Numbered from the stretch's first letter, positions 1-11,544 are shown. The stretch: DNA of 64,000 nucleotides from Xylogone sp. PMI_703 (GCA_021399445.1 JAJTUQ010000002.1:3844001-3908000); one strand, 5' to 3'. Numbers and translations are program-made. The notes: generated by a model from the letters alone, not told the origin.

Positions 1-1
1 T

Positions 2-1150
2 GATACTCCTAATTCAGCTTCAAAGAGAGCCAGAACAAACGACGCGGGAATTCCCATGAGATCATCAGCAACACCGGGCCCTGGAGCTGCGGTTAAGAAC
101 GAGAATAGAGGACAGTATACAAGTCCACCGCCACTTTATAGGCGACCACAATCGAGTGTCATAAATCCGTTTGATAAACCTTACCTTCGCTCAGGCAAAG
201 GGGCCATGAGTCTTGCTGACATTAGGGCCTGTATCGCTCGTCATAGTCGTACTGGAGCTCCCACAGTTGTCAATCTCAAAGTTATGGAGGAATACTCCAT
301 ACAGAGTGTTCATTCCTGGGATAAACCACTCGAGACATTAATTGATCACACCCTTTTGATGCTCAGAGCGCATGTGAGCGATATCCTTCAAAGGACACTA
401 GGCCAGTACCGGGAGACAGATTTGTACAAGTCATCAGAGCAGTTTATCAGAGAACTTATTGATGAGGAAGAAAGAGAACAGCGGGCAGACCTTCGAGAGT
501 TTTATGAAACAGAATGTCACCAGCTCTTTACAATAAATGACGAGGTCCATGAATTATATAAAGCGAAAGAGCTTAATGTTTTGATGTCACAGCGTCGTAT
601 CCGTCGTGTGCAATGCGAAGTCGATAAAAGAATTAGACTGGGAAAAAAGCTTCTCACAGATGAGGCAAAGGAGGCAGAAAAGAAGAAGATCACAGACTCG
701 GAACTCGGTCCGGACCCATTTCAACGAGAAATCGATACTGCTGCATATATTCGCGGATATTATGCCCTGGCAACAGTGCGATTTACTGACAGTGTGTGCG
801 CTAATATCAATGCGAGGATGTTTAAGAGGATTCATCGCAAGATTGCTTATTTTCTTGAAGCTAAACTTGGACTGGATGAGGGTAATGGTAAGTTAAGCTC
901 ATTCGATATCCAGTGAAAGAAAACTAATTGAAATGCAGGTGAAGAGAAGTGCCGAATGCTCCTTGAAGAACGAGCTGATATTGCTTATCGTCGTAGAGAT
1001 CTTCAGAACGAACTCGGCAGACTGTATCAATTTTCAGGTAGACTAAGAAAGCTAGCTGAAGACGCCGGGTTCGTTGATAATGATGGGGAAGATGTCCAAG
1101 ATAGTGTTGAGTCAAATGGCAATGAAGACCAGGAGATGTCTAGCATTTGA
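2..1150 (+). CDS. Dynamin-family GTPase, C-terminal part (5' end outside window)
   Basis: Two exons, 2-887 and 939-1150, joined across a 51-bp intron with a GTAAGT donor and CAG acceptor. The frame is open to the left edge, so the gene starts outside the window and the GTPase domain is not visible. The visible 365 residues contain the second half of the helical stalk (ADIRACIARHSRTG onward) and the GTPase effector domain. That domain is recognised by AAYIRGYYALATVRFTDSVC and, across the splice, LDEGNGEEKCRMLLEE. Proteins of this family (dynamin/Mx/Vps1/Dnm1 type) assemble on membranes and use GTP for scission or fission. The proline-rich, poorly conserved linker before the stalk resembles the divergent dynamin-like proteins found in multiple copies in Pezizomycotina rather than Vps1 or Dnm1. 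The ATG at 56 is probably internal. The family call is firm; the subfamily is uncertain. Confidence 0.85.
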
Positions 1151-1670
1151 CACTATGAATGGAAGTAATATGGAGGGTTCTCTATTTTTGAGGACGTGTA
1201 TTAGGCGGCTACGGAACTGGGTTGAGGTTTCATTTTACCATCCACTTCTATTCTTGTATTATTTACAGTTTACTCAATGATGCCTGCTTGCATTCGCGAG
1301 TTTGGGAGGGGGGCGGTTTTTGGAGTTTAGGAAGTCCTGATGGCACCTTGGAAGGAAGGTGTGTCATTGAGATATGATAACTGGGGCGGATGTATTTTTG
1401 AGACAAAAGTCATAGTGCATATTCATCATGAATGATATTCCAGTCTTGCAAATTCGATATCTCTGTTGTGCGTGCTGTGGTTGGGCAGAGGGAACAATAC
1501 ATATGAGGGGCACTACACACACTGTAAGGCGCAGAGGGGAAACCGATAAGGAAGGTGATAACGATAACGATAACGATAAAGCTGAAGGAGCTTCCACCGC
1601 TCCTCAATTCCCCCCATCTTTCCAGTCTCCCCAAAGAAATCCTCTATATCTTATTGAGAGAAAAGTTATA

Positions 1671-3140
1671 ATGGAGTACAAGGCTCAACCAAATCCAAAC
1701 TCCTCAAGAATAACCCCTCGTTTAATAATCCACGGCGGTGCAGGAAACATTCTTCCCTCCAACCTCCCTCCCGCAAAATACAAGGCCTACCACGACTCCC
1801 TCCTCCACATCGTCAGTACCACCCACTACTACTTCCAGAACCCTCAATCTCAGTCGCATAGCGCTCTTGACACAGTCGCCTACGCTGTTACCCTTTTAGA
1901 GAATAACCCTCTCTTCAACTCCGGCCATGGCGCAGTGTTCACTCGCGAGGGAATCAACGAGCTGGAAGCCAGTATCATGGTTAGTAAAGGGAAGAAGAAG
2001 CGTGGGGTTGGCGTGATGGGGCTGCGGCATGTTAAGAATCCGATATTACTAGCGCGGGAGATGTTAATCCGCGGCGAGCAGGATCTAGAGGGCGGGAATG
2101 GGGAACATAGGAGCCAGATTGAAAACGACGATAATAGTGGTATTACTATGAGAGCTATCGGCGCTCAGGGACACTCTCAGTTGCATCAGTACAGTGCGGA
2201 AAAGTTGGCTGCGGAGTGGGGACTGGAGATTGTGGATCCTAGTTACTTCTTTGTGCAAGCGCGATGGGATGAGCATGTCAAGGGGCTTGAGAGAGAAAAG
2301 TCTCGACAAGGTGTTGCCTCTTGGGATCTTGAGGAGTTCGTATCGCAAGGAACATGCGGTGCCGTTGCGCTTGATGTAGATGGCGTGTGTGCTGTTGCTA
2401 CCAGCACGGGTGGCATGACGAATAAACTGACCGGGAGGATAGGTGATACGCCGACCTTAGGAGCTGGATTCTGGGCCGAGGAATGGGAAGATGAGATACC
2501 TTTGAAAGGGGAAGGTTTTTTGAGACAGGCTGGACCTTCATTGGTCCTTTCGGAATCATTGAAGGGCTTGTTGGCGGATTGCTTACCTAGCTTGAACACT
2601 TATGTGCCGATTTCGCAGAGTGATGATAATTCTAGGTCATTGACCTCGCTGAGTAAAGGAGATAGAGTCTTCCGCTCCACAGCTATGTCTGGAACTGGGA
2701 ACGGAGACTCATTTCTGCGAATAAACGCTGTTCGGACTGCATCCGCCATTGCGAGATACAGGCCCTCCGGCTCAGGTCAAAAGACATCGCTGAAACAAGC
2801 TCTTACAGAAGTTGCTGGGCCAGATGGAGAGCTTGCTAAAAGTGCAGGCGATAGATGGAAGAAAACTGGCGAAGGTGAGGGTGGAATTATCGGTATCGAA
2901 TCAACAGTAGTGACGGATGTAGATGGTTTCATTAAGTACTCTACGGCTGAGGTTAATAGTGACTTCAATTGCGGTGGAATGTTTAGAGCAGAGATCGATA
3001 ATGATGGGAAGGCTGTTATGAGGGTTTGGAAGGAAGGACAGTACGAGGGATTAGAGGCCTATATAAGAGAGGGCGAAGGACGAGGATATGATGTTCGATA
3101 TTGGGTAGATGAGAAGGCAGGATTTGGGATATTGATATAG
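1671..3140 (+). CDS. Plant-type asparaginase / isoaspartyl peptidase-like Ntn hydrolase
   Basis: Single exon of 489 residues from the ATG at 1671. The frame is also open from an ATG at 1428, which would add 81 low-complexity residues (a GDNDNDNDK stretch). I prefer 1671 because the fold begins 17 residues later with RLIIHGGAG, the usual N-terminus of the family. Enzymes of this type hydrolyse L-asparagine and beta-aspartyl dipeptides after autocleavage that exposes a threonine. Here the cleavage site is QGTCGAVALD with Thr228 as predicted nucleophile. TNKLTGRIGDTPTLGAGFWA and AMSGTGNGDSFLR supply the substrate-binding Arg/Asp and Gly-Thr-Gly elements. Known members are about 320-370 residues; the excess lies in acidic and Ser-rich insertions, for example the stretch encoded near 2600-2680. 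No signal peptide is seen. Taspase is a less likely relative. Confidence 0.9.
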   Translation: MEYKAQPNPNSSRITPRLIIHGGAGNILPSNLPPAKYKAYHDSLLHIVSTTHYYFQNPQSQSHSALDTVAYAVTLLENNPLFNSGHGAVFTREGINELEASIMVSKGKKKRGVGVMGLRHVKNPILLAREMLIRGEQDLEGGNGEHRSQIENDDNSGITMRAIGAQGHSQLHQYSAEKLAAEWGLEIVDPSYFFVQARWDEHVKGLEREKSRQGVASWDLEEFVSQGTCGAVALDVDGVCAVATSTGGMTNKLTGRIGDTPTLGAGFWAEEWEDEIPLKGEGFLRQAGPSLVLSESLKGLLADCLPSLNTYVPISQSDDNSRSLTSLSKGDRVFRSTAMSGTGNGDSFLRINAVRTASAIARYRPSGSGQKTSLKQALTEVAGPDGELAKSAGDRWKKTGEGEGGIIGIESTVVTDVDGFIKYSTAEVNSDFNCGGMFRAEIDNDGKAVMRVWKEGQYEGLEAYIREGEGRGYDVRYWVDEKAGFGILI

Positions 3141-3491
3141 AATAGATTTTTAGATCGAGTGTAGCTGGTATTTTACCTGCCTCCTTTATTATTTACTGGC
3201 TGCTAAAGCCGAGGTGAAGGCGTAGTCAGCTTCATATAATATATACCACTCAATAACTCCATTGAACGAATACAATATATAGACATATAAAATTTTCAAA
3301 AGGACCTTAAACTACCCTGATTTCTTTTACCATAATAGAACTCCAATAACCCTGGCATGCTCCGTGTATAGTTTAACCAATGCAAGTATAGCTGATAAAC
3401 ATGTCCTTATTTCCATATGAACACAAGATTTCTAGGTTGCAAGACCTCTCAGTTCCGTCACAGTACTAGACCGCTCCATTGCTCCCATAAA
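3141..3491. other. Convergent intergenic region, no gene seen
   Basis: A 351-bp AT-rich spacer between the 3' ends of the asparaginase-like gene (+) and the secreted-protein gene (-). It holds several AATATA/ATATAT stretches that could serve as polyadenylation signals for both genes. No coding potential was seen. Confidence 0.6.
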
Positions 3492-4991
3492 CTATGAATG
3501 AAACCAGTTCCGTAACATACTCTCCACTTCCTGCGTGTCGCTATCAGGGAATTTATACCTCCACCAACTCCCAAAACGATTTGCATTAATCAGCCCTGTG
3601 TTGTTTCGACATCTTGGATGATAATGATCTTCTGAGCTGCCGAAAGGAAAGAAGGCAATGAAGCACACTTCATCATACTGGCATTGGCCGCACCGTGTCC
3701 AGGTGCTCCAGTCAAGCCAGTTGATGAGCCCTTTAGTTATATTCACAGTTTGGGAAATAATCTTCTTCTGGCATTTTTCGTCCTCATCTTGATGCGCAAG
3801 AAGCAATTTCCTAGCATTGAATAATGTGTTACAGATCCTGTTTGTGACGGTGGAGATGGAAGTGTATATGAGCAAATCTTGACTTGTCGATGGAGATACT
3901 CCTTGTAGATAATGCGAGGTGCAAGCTTCGATTGCTGCCGTCTCGTTAAATGGCACCGCGTGATCAATATATATGTCTACTAGACTCCCAACTGCTTCAG
4001 AAAGAACGCCGTATTTAGGTTCTTCAACAATGAATTGAAGGCGATCTGAGAAGCGGCTAACAACAAGATCAACCACTCCTTGCCAGTCAATAACAGGATG
4101 GGGTTGTTGGCGATCAACGATCTTTGCAACTTCGGCTCGAATGGACGATAGCTCTGTTGGTGATAAATTTTCGAGTCTCGGCATATCCATTTCAGGATCC
4201 GGGTTTGTTAAGTTTCCATCAAAGAAGAAAGCAGAAACCATGGAGGAGTAATCCAAGGATACCCTTGACGTACCAATCCCATTATATCTGGAGGAAACAG
4301 ACCGAATGTATTCGAATAGGTTTATATTATTGCGTCTGTTAAGCTCCCCAAACTGAGACACTTGATTATGAGAAAGAAAATCCAACCCTTCGGAGAAATT
4401 GCAGTAGATAATTTCAAACCCTCCTTCCATGCGAATAAAGCCATCAATGGCCCACTTCTCTCCTAATATGCATAACTCTTTACCACGAGCGTAGTCGTCT
4501 ATCGCTGTAAGATTTGTACCCAGGAGCACCTTGTCTTGAGTATCAAGGGTGCCTAGGTAAGATTTCGCAGCCCCCATACCGTCTATATATAGCAAGTTTA
4601 GTGGACGAGTTGTCTGATAGACCTGAAAATATCCCGGTTCCACTCCGATATCAGGATCATGGATAATTTTCCAGGAGAACATGTGGGCGTGCTCAATTTC
4701 GAAGGCAAGCCATTCCATTCCCGTGACTCGCTCTACCTCACCTGTGCCATGATATAACAACGCGCCTTTAGGGACTGTCGCCGGGAAAAACGACATGCCA
4801 TTGTGCTTGAGTGACGAACCCCATTGCCTCATTGCAGAGTGGATGGCATTGAATATGTGGTTGGCGTTCTTGACGGCGCTCAAGTTATTTGGCCTGAAAG
4901 TGCTATCGTCCGGAAGTAATGGAGCCTGAGATAAATCGAACGTTGCACTTGCAATCCTCAAGAGGATCAAATAGAACAGAATAAAAAACAT
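3492..4991 (-). CDS. Conserved fungal secreted protein of unknown function
   Basis: Uninterrupted 499-residue frame on the minus strand. The N-terminus MFFILFYLILLRIASA is a typical signal peptide with probable cleavage after Ala16, so the product should enter the secretory pathway. The body has no family I can name. It contains a GALLYHGTGEVERVTGMEWL block followed by FEIEHAHMFSW, an NLLYIDGMGAAKSYLG block, and a cysteine-containing C-terminal part (RCGQCQYDEVCFIAFFPFG, then HYHPRCRNNTG). Several N-glycosylation sequons are present. No transmembrane segment follows the signal peptide. I recall similar single-exon proteins in other ascomycetes but know of no assigned activity. The gene is convergent with the asparaginase-like gene. 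Confidence 0.8.
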   Translation of the reverse strand: MFFILFYLILLRIASATFDLSQAPLLPDDSTFRPNNLSAVKNANHIFNAIHSAMRQWGSSLKHNGMSFFPATVPKGALLYHGTGEVERVTGMEWLAFEIEHAHMFSWKIIHDPDIGVEPGYFQVYQTTRPLNLLYIDGMGAAKSYLGTLDTQDKVLLGTNLTAIDDYARGKELCILGEKWAIDGFIRMEGGFEIIYCNFSEGLDFLSHNQVSQFGELNRRNNINLFEYIRSVSSRYNGIGTSRVSLDYSSMVSAFFFDGNLTNPDPEMDMPRLENLSPTELSSIRAEVAKIVDRQQPHPVIDWQGVVDLVVSRFSDRLQFIVEEPKYGVLSEAVGSLVDIYIDHAVPFNETAAIEACTSHYLQGVSPSTSQDLLIYTSISTVTNRICNTLFNARKLLLAHQDEDEKCQKKIISQTVNITKGLINWLDWSTWTRCGQCQYDEVCFIAFFPFGSSEDHYHPRCRNNTGLINANRFGSWWRYKFPDSDTQEVESMLRNWFHS

Positions 4992-5621
4992 TTTAGAGCA
5001 AGCTGCGCTCTAAATAGAGAAGGAGAAAGGACATGTGTAGATAAATAAATAGATGAATATGATGGAATTCTGAGGCAGATAACCAGCAGAAAGTATCCAA
5101 TAGGAGCCCACTCACAGGTTGTCGACTGCCTGCATATGGATTAGTTGGCAAAGGTGTGTAGGCAACAGGAAGTTGACAATATTCGGTTGGACGTGATGTC
5201 CAACTCCAAATTTGCCTATAGATGACAATCGGAACGATGCTATCACAGATCTCTTAATAAATCAAAGGAAGAGTTATAGATAGGTCCGTCTGAATGAGCT
5301 TCTGTTTCATTGCTTTTGAGAAGCTAATGCGGGGCTAACGGGGTTCGCGGGGCCTCAAGCACCACCCGACACCGGCTCAGTGGAGGTTCTACTACTACCT
5401 TTCATTTCCAGCTCCGGGTAGTGCTAAAAGATTGGAATCAAAATTGTTGTAAGCATATATCTACGGTTGCAACTCGATATTACGGCAAAAATGAATTTGG
5501 TAGGTCTATGTGAAGCAGTTTTGGACGGAAAAGGTCCAGGCCAACAAATTGATTCATCTATTCTTAATTGCTACATATAATTTTCTATAACTGGTCTCGG
5601 ATATTTACTTTTCGTCATCCT
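4992..5621. other. Intergenic region, promoter of the secreted protein gene
   Basis: A 630-bp spacer upstream (minus-strand sense) of the secreted-protein ATG and downstream of the 72-residue gene. A GC-rich patch at about 5328-5390 (GCGGGGCTAACGGGGTTCGCGGGG) stands out from AT-rich surroundings. No gene was seen. Confidence 0.5.
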
Positions 5622-6001
5622 CTAAATGAATTTGTTGATCTCATTGTTGACGAAGTTGTTAATTTCGGGATCCATGGCGGCTGGTACACCTTCCTTAGAA
5701 GCAAACTGATCGAGGGCTACAAAATGTCAATACACACTCATTCATGGGGTAGATGCTTTTGTTCTCCAGAGCTAATTGCTGAGGTACAACGAGGAATCAA
5801 GGAGAAGTTTTAGGAAAAGGTGGGGAGATTAAGTTGCTGTATTGATGGGGCAGGTAATTACGGACGAGCGAACTTACCGGAGTCGACCATGGTGTCAATA
5901 GTCTTGTCATTTGAGCCATTGCTTGCGTTGTTATCTCCATCTTGCCCACCCTGGCCAGTAGCGACCTGCTCAGCTTCCTTAATGAAATCCTCGAGACTCA
6001 T
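5622..6001 (-). CDS. Small conserved fungal protein, 72 aa, two exons
   Basis: Exons run from 6001 to 5878 and from 5716 to 5622 on the minus strand, around a 161-bp intron (donor GTAAGT, acceptor TAG). The joined frame gives 72 residues beginning MSLEDFIKEAEQVATGQGG, passing through an Asn/Ser/Gly-rich hinge, and ending in an acidic repeat-like tail DQFASKEGVPAAMDPEINN then FVNNEINKF. The pattern of an amphipathic N-terminal helix, a flexible centre, and D/N-x-x-V/I-N-x-x-F motifs with KEGVP is familiar to me from small ascomycete proteins without an assigned role. Both exons show this conserved style and the splice restores phase exactly, which is why I accept it despite its size. Function is unknown. 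Confidence 0.75.
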
Positions 6002-7401
6002 TGTGAATGATGGATGTGGGATAGCGGCGGTTATCTGAGAAGAATCGCAGGGTAGGTGTTAGTGAAACCTCTTTAGTGATATGCTTTGAAATAGCCTTTT
6101 GATGCCAAGGAAATGATATGGATGCCGTTATACATACATAAAGCTTATGTTTTCCTGAATGAGCGATGTTACGGAACAAGTGGAAAGCCAAGAGTACCGG
6201 AGGGGCAGCAAAGGCAGGCTTTATACCATCGTCACTGCTCTAGAGTTGCTTCTTTCCTCCTGGTCTCCTAGCGGAGCGACGCGTGAGTGTTTCTGCATAG
6301 CACCATGCCGAAGAAGGATAGTCAGCCACCTCGAGATATCCAGCAACATGAGCCATACCTGGCGTCATTGAATGGGATGCTCCTATGCGCCTAGATACTA
6401 TCACAAATCATACCCTGCTGCGCTGCCCGGTCTACATTGTGATGCTTCAATCTGTCTCACAAAGGGTCCTCTTATCTCCCCATTGCTGGATATGACTAGT
6501 TCGTGGAATTAGCTGCGAAGCATCTAGTGGAACACATCATCAGATTCAAACCATATCCGGCAAATATGTCTCACTATCTTTTATTCCCTCCTTCTTTCTT
6601 CGGAAACACTAAGGCTCCTCGGCGCAAAACGCGCAGAAGAGGATATACTATTCGTTCCTGGACTTAATCACCCCGTCCACGGCGCCACAAGTATCTGAGA
6701 GCTACTGCGCAACGGGGTATCGCGGTGTCACCTGCGAATCTCCTTGGACCCCAGTTCAGCTGGCTTCTCCCAAGATCCCACGCTTCTAATGCAGGGCCCT
6801 CCAATCTCGGCCTTTAGTGCTGGCAAGGCCACCACTATTACTTTAATCGCATAGATGCCTTTAGATTTAGCACGAGAGGCTCCGGATAGTTGGACTTAGG
6901 TCATGAGGACATGTCAATCGGGCTACATCTAGGTCTGTGATATGGCCTTTTCATCCCAGAGTACAATTGCTCTAACTACAAGCAAAGAGAATGGTTCAAT
7001 GGGTCATAAACTTCTGGTTTCTCTTGAGTACCTGCACACACGACGCATTACTGTAACTCCTGAGGCAGGGTGTCTGTAGTCGGGATGTACACACGTACAA
7101 ATCTATGGGTTAGGCGTACCAAATCGCAGCATCAATGATGAGATTTGAAAGTAAATATCCTCATTTAATCGTTCAGAAATGATACAAGACATTCTTATTG
7201 TTACTCAGCATGCATCCCCTTGATGCGCGAACATATATAACAACGAGGCCTGATTCGCCAGGAAAAAAATCCAACAGTTTCTGTACCGGAAAATTGATTT
7301 TCCGAAAACGTAATTTTCAACATCGCCGATGTCAGTGAACCGACGATAACGATAAAAGAGTGGTCTCAACTCAACTTCACGAGGACATTGTACAACAAGA
7401 G
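6002..7401. other. Divergent intergenic region between the 72-aa gene and TIM17
   Basis: 1.4 kb with no supported gene. Short frames such as 6159-6371 show no domain or splice logic. It presumably holds the promoters of the minus-strand 72-aa gene and of TIM17 on the plus strand. Confidence 0.5.
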
Positions 7402-8250
7402 ATGGACCACACGAGAGATCCTTGCCCGTGGGTGGCGCTGAATGACTTTGGCGGTAGGTGGTTATATATTTGTCGGAGAGATATGTATTAATTCGCTAAT
7501 TATCTTTTAGGTGCATTCTGCATGGGAGTATGTAACTCTTTTCTTTATATTAATTGCCGGCAATATTTCGAAACCTGAACCCTCCGATTTACCTGATTCG
7601 ATGGCATGAATCTGCTGCTAATGTCTGATTGGTTCTTATAGGCAATTGGTGGTGCGGTGTGGCACGGCGTGAAGGGATTTCGAAATTCACCATATGGCGA
7701 ACGACGAATTGGTGCGATCACAGCCATCAAGGCTCGAGCTCCAGTCTTAGGAGGAAACTTCGGTGTATGGGGAGGTCTCTTCAGTAAGCCCTTTGGCCTT
7801 TCAAAATACGGATGACCAGTCGCATGGGAATTTGTTCATGGCGGGGGAGATATACTGATGGAATTCTGTAGGTACCTTCGACTGTGGCGTTAAAGGAATA
7901 AGAAAGAAGGAGGATCCGTACAATGCGAGTAAGTAGTAAACCCTTTTCGACGCTGTTACTTCTTGCTAATTTTGTGCAAAAGTTATTGCTGGATTCTTTA
8001 CTGGAGGTGCGCTGGCTATCAGAGGAGGATTCAAAGCTGCAAGAAATTCGGCCATTGGCTGTGCATGCTTACTGGCTGTTATTGAGGGCGTAGGCATTGG
8101 GTTCCAGAGAATGATGGCAGAGAATACACGATTAGACGTATGGATGCTGCTCAGTCCTTTATTTTCGTCTCCTAGCTGACATATGTTCTACAGGTGCCAC
8201 AACCTCCACCGTCGGAGTCCGGGCAAACCGGATTTCCTGCTGTAGCATAA
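7402..8250 (+). CDS. TIM17: Mitochondrial inner-membrane translocase subunit Tim17
   Basis: Six exons: 7402-7453, 7511-7527, 7642-7783, 7872-7928, 7983-8137 and 8194-8250. Together they encode 159 residues in a frame that closes exactly. The N-terminus [20 protein letters not shown] and the following [19 protein letters not shown] are the Tim17 signature. Four hydrophobic helices with GxxxG spacing follow, and the C-terminus is short, proline-rich and hydrophilic. Tim17 is a core subunit of the TIM23 complex, which moves presequence proteins across the mitochondrial inner membrane. All introns have GT-AG ends with good donors (GTAGGT, GTATGT, GTAAGC, GTAAGT, GTATGG). The second exon is only 17 nt. 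Length and motifs match the family closely, so confidence is high. Confidence 0.95.
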
Positions 8251-8572
8251 TACTCATAGAACGACACTTGTTTTTGGGGGCGGACATTATAACTGCTACC
8301 AACCGCAGCTACTCTACTCTTTCCATCCCTGTATTGAAGGCAAGGAGCTTGTATTCTTTAATTTTTGGGCTTGTCCTGCCTGATATTTGCATAACTGGGA
8401 CGGTGTATACATAGGTCTTTTCTGCATGTAATGAGTTTTACGAATGAACTTAATTCACAAATAAAATGCACGGCCTCTCTGTCTTCTTCATTGATATTCC
8501 TGATGGCAGGGTTAAGATTGAAAACCATTGGTAAGTATGGTTTTCTGAAGGCGATTAATCTACTTTTCCTTT
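8251..8572. other. Convergent intergenic spacer
   Basis: A 322-bp T-rich spacer between the 3' ends of TIM17 (+) and the MDR oxidoreductase (-). Nothing is seen beyond likely 3' UTR sequence. Confidence 0.5.
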
Positions 8573-9723
8573 TCAGATATCGGCAAGCTTCAACATCGCT
8601 TTGCCAAAGTTCTTTCCCTGTAGCATACCGAGCAATCCCTCAGCTGCATGATCGATCCCTTCGGTGACAGACATTTTGATGGCAATTTCTCCGTTCTTAA
8701 TCCACTTTTGCATGTTCTCCTGATGTTCCTTGGCATATGCCTGGAATTCTGGATCGGTTACAATAAAACCACGCTGAGTCAGGCGTTTAGGAATCATCAT
8801 TTGCACGTTCTTGTACCTGTACTGATCCTCTGGTTTCAAACTCGTCTGTGACACGTTGCCACAGGAAACTAGAGCATTTCAAGAACTTCAATCAGCATAT
8901 AGACGACTTTGTATGCGAAGAATTTGTTAGAAGGAAGAGAGGGAGAAAACTTACCAATCCTTCCAAAATTGTTCAGCGCTAGATACGAAGCATCCAACTG
9001 TTCTCCACCAACATTATCATAATAAATATCGATCCCACCTGGCGCCATCCTCTTCAATGCATCATATACATCCTCTGTCTTATAATTAAACCCATCGTCA
9101 AAACCCAGTTCCTCTTTGATAAACTTAAGCTTCTCGTCATTCCCCACGCTGCCCAAGACCTTCAGTCCTTCCCTCTTAGCCAACTGCCCCACAACCTGCC
9201 CCACCGCACCACTGGCAGCGCTGATAAATATGGTCTCTCCCTTCTTCGGCTTGCAAATCTCGTAAAAACTAGAGTACGCTGTCAAACCGCTCATGCCCAA
9301 CGCGCCAAGGAACAGCTTGGGGTCAAGGCCCAGGGGATTGTCCAGCTTATTGATACCTTCTATCCCCGGGCTCCTGCTAGACCCTGTGTCACGGATGATC
9401 GAGTATTCCTCAAAATGTTGGCTTCCTATGATGATATCTCCAGGCTTGAAAAGCGGGGATGAGGAGAGGATGACAGTGGATATGGCGTAGTTGCAAATAG
9501 GGCTGCCGAGATCATAACCTGGGAAGTAGGACTTCACACTGGGTTGAAGACGGCGGCGCTGAGCTGGATCATATGAATAGTAGTTGTTGCGGATTAATAA
9601 ATGGTCCTTTGGAGGTGGAGTAGTGAGGTCAATTGTGGTGGTTTCGAGGACGAGGTCTTGACCTATTACTGGAAAGCCTACGGGCTCTTTTGCTAGAATG
9701 AGGCGTTTGTATTGGGTTGCCAT
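8573..9723 (-). CDS. MDR-family NADP-dependent oxidoreductase (leukotriene-B4 dehydrogenase / curcumin-reductase type)
   Basis: Two exons on the minus strand, 9723-8955 and 8868-8573, around an 86-bp intron, give 354 residues. The splice restores GRIVSCGNVSQ, a conserved block of this medium-chain dehydrogenase/reductase branch. The N-terminal GroES-like part includes PPPKDHLLIRNNYYSYDPAQ and RRRLQP. The Rossmann part has AASGAVGQVVGQLAKREGLK for NADP(H) binding, and GGIDIYYDNVGGEQLD. There are no catalytic zinc ligands, as expected for this zinc-independent branch, which reduces carbon-carbon double bonds of enones. Length fits the family (about 340-355). The protein should be cytosolic. The substrate cannot be told from the sequence. 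The gene is convergent with TIM17. Confidence 0.9.
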
Positions 9724-11544
9724 GATTTTTTATTTATTTATTCTCCTTAACTTCTCTCTTTCTGGCTTTGATGTTAAATATACGTTGTCGCTCTCGCAGG
9801 CTTTATGGTGGTTCTTCTCCTAGATATAAAGGCTCTGATATGGGGAGAGCTAAGGACTATTTCAAGGATCGGGGTTAGACGGTGTTATGGAACCACTCAA
9901 ATTAAGCAAATCCATCCAGCGCAGCGGGTCCAGCGGAAATACTAGAATCTTTGGTCTGTCTCGTCTGTACAGTACGCAGACCAGTTTAGTCTATCAACTT
10001 TACGGTATAGTTTACTTCTTTTAAGAGTGGGTAGAGTACAGGTTGCAACAAACTCCTGTAAGTGTAATATATGAGAGATGTGGTGATTAGAAATACAGGT
10101 ACGAGCATACCCGGGCTAGCGTAGCCGCGGCCCGCGGTTACCAGTATAGCCAGTCAAATGGTGTGGATACGTCAAGTGATGCAATACAGGTTCAAGAACC
10201 TTAGTCAAATGCCAATGTTATTTTGTTGCCCTAATGAAAGCGGTGGTATGGAGCCAATAAATAGAAGCTTAGCCTCGAAGGCGAGTTTCGATGAAGAGCA
10301 TGGTTTCTTCTATCAGATTGGATACCGATTAATTAGATCGCTGTGAAATGAGAAAGATTCTGCAACCGAGAAATTCTGCTCTCATGCCTTGTACTCGCCT
10401 TTTGGTAACTCTCCTGTTGCCGAATCTCTGATTCTACGACTGCTGGCGTTAAAAGCCAACAATCTACCATTTGAATTATTAAACGTTTTCCATAATAGAG
10501 TATTGTAAACCTTGCTCTTCAGCATATATCCGGCTCAGTAAATCAAATGGAAGTTTCATATCAGCCACTATCAGAGATCAGTTCTCCGAAATACTGGCGA
10601 TATTCTAAACGTCCCCAACTGAGAAGGATGGCTTCTTGGTTAATAGCGACAGCTGAAAGCAAGCTTGAGGACAGAGACGATATATATTGGTCGTTACTAT
10701 TTATGAAATCAGGATAGTGGCGACTACTACTATTGCTTACATCTTCAATTGGGTTTCTCCACACTTACATGGAAAGCGGGCCATGAATGCGGAGAATTGA
10801 AGTAATAGTGCAGTGGTGGGACGGTCCATGCCGCCTCGCCTTGATTAGCGGAGTGGGTAGGGCTGAGCTATGGTGGTATCCTGGCGAGCCAGAGCCCCGA
10901 ATTATAATTGGGTTCATATTTTGGAGTTCCGAGGCACTTGCAGCATGATTGGTGCTATTTGACCTTCTTTGTGACGGCGAAGCTATTTAGACCAGAAGTC
11001 TTTGTTCATCTAAGACAAAGAAATGTGAATGTCTTCGAGGCTCGCTACTATCGCATCTTCTTCATTGGTCCAGAAGTAGTAAAGTGCCTAGAGCAACTGA
11101 GCACAATTTGTCCCTCTTTCTATATCAAAGGGCACTAGGCATGTGTTGTGTCCCGCCAAGCTCTCATGTAGCCAATATGACAGCGACTCCGACGCAAGGC
11201 GGGTGGGCTTTATCAACAAAATTCTCGTCTGTAGTACTCTTAGCATTGATGGTCGCGTGGGACTCGTAATCTAGGTATTCACCAAGTCGGTCGTCTCGAG
11301 CACCACTTGATCTGCTAGCGTTAATTACTGATGCTTTGTGGCGGATGATAAAGCAAAATGCTCAGGTCAAACATCGCGACTTCGCATCAAACAGTCTCCA
11401 GGATACTAACCTTTATCACTTTGTTGGGCACAAATTTACTACAACCGTGGTTGTTGGAGGGCAGGTAATAAAAGTATGCTACTGAGATACTGTACTGCAG
11501 CGTGTTGATCCGTGGGTAAATATGAAATAGGCTGAGCCTGATAG

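Noticed and set aside
10430..10490. tRNA-like anticodon arm on the minus strand (TTGGC stem, 7-nt TTTTAAC loop, GCCAG)
   Set aside because: A D-arm-like ATGGTAGA precedes it, but no T-arm with TTCRA and no acceptor stem can be formed. At most a decayed tRNA-derived sequence.
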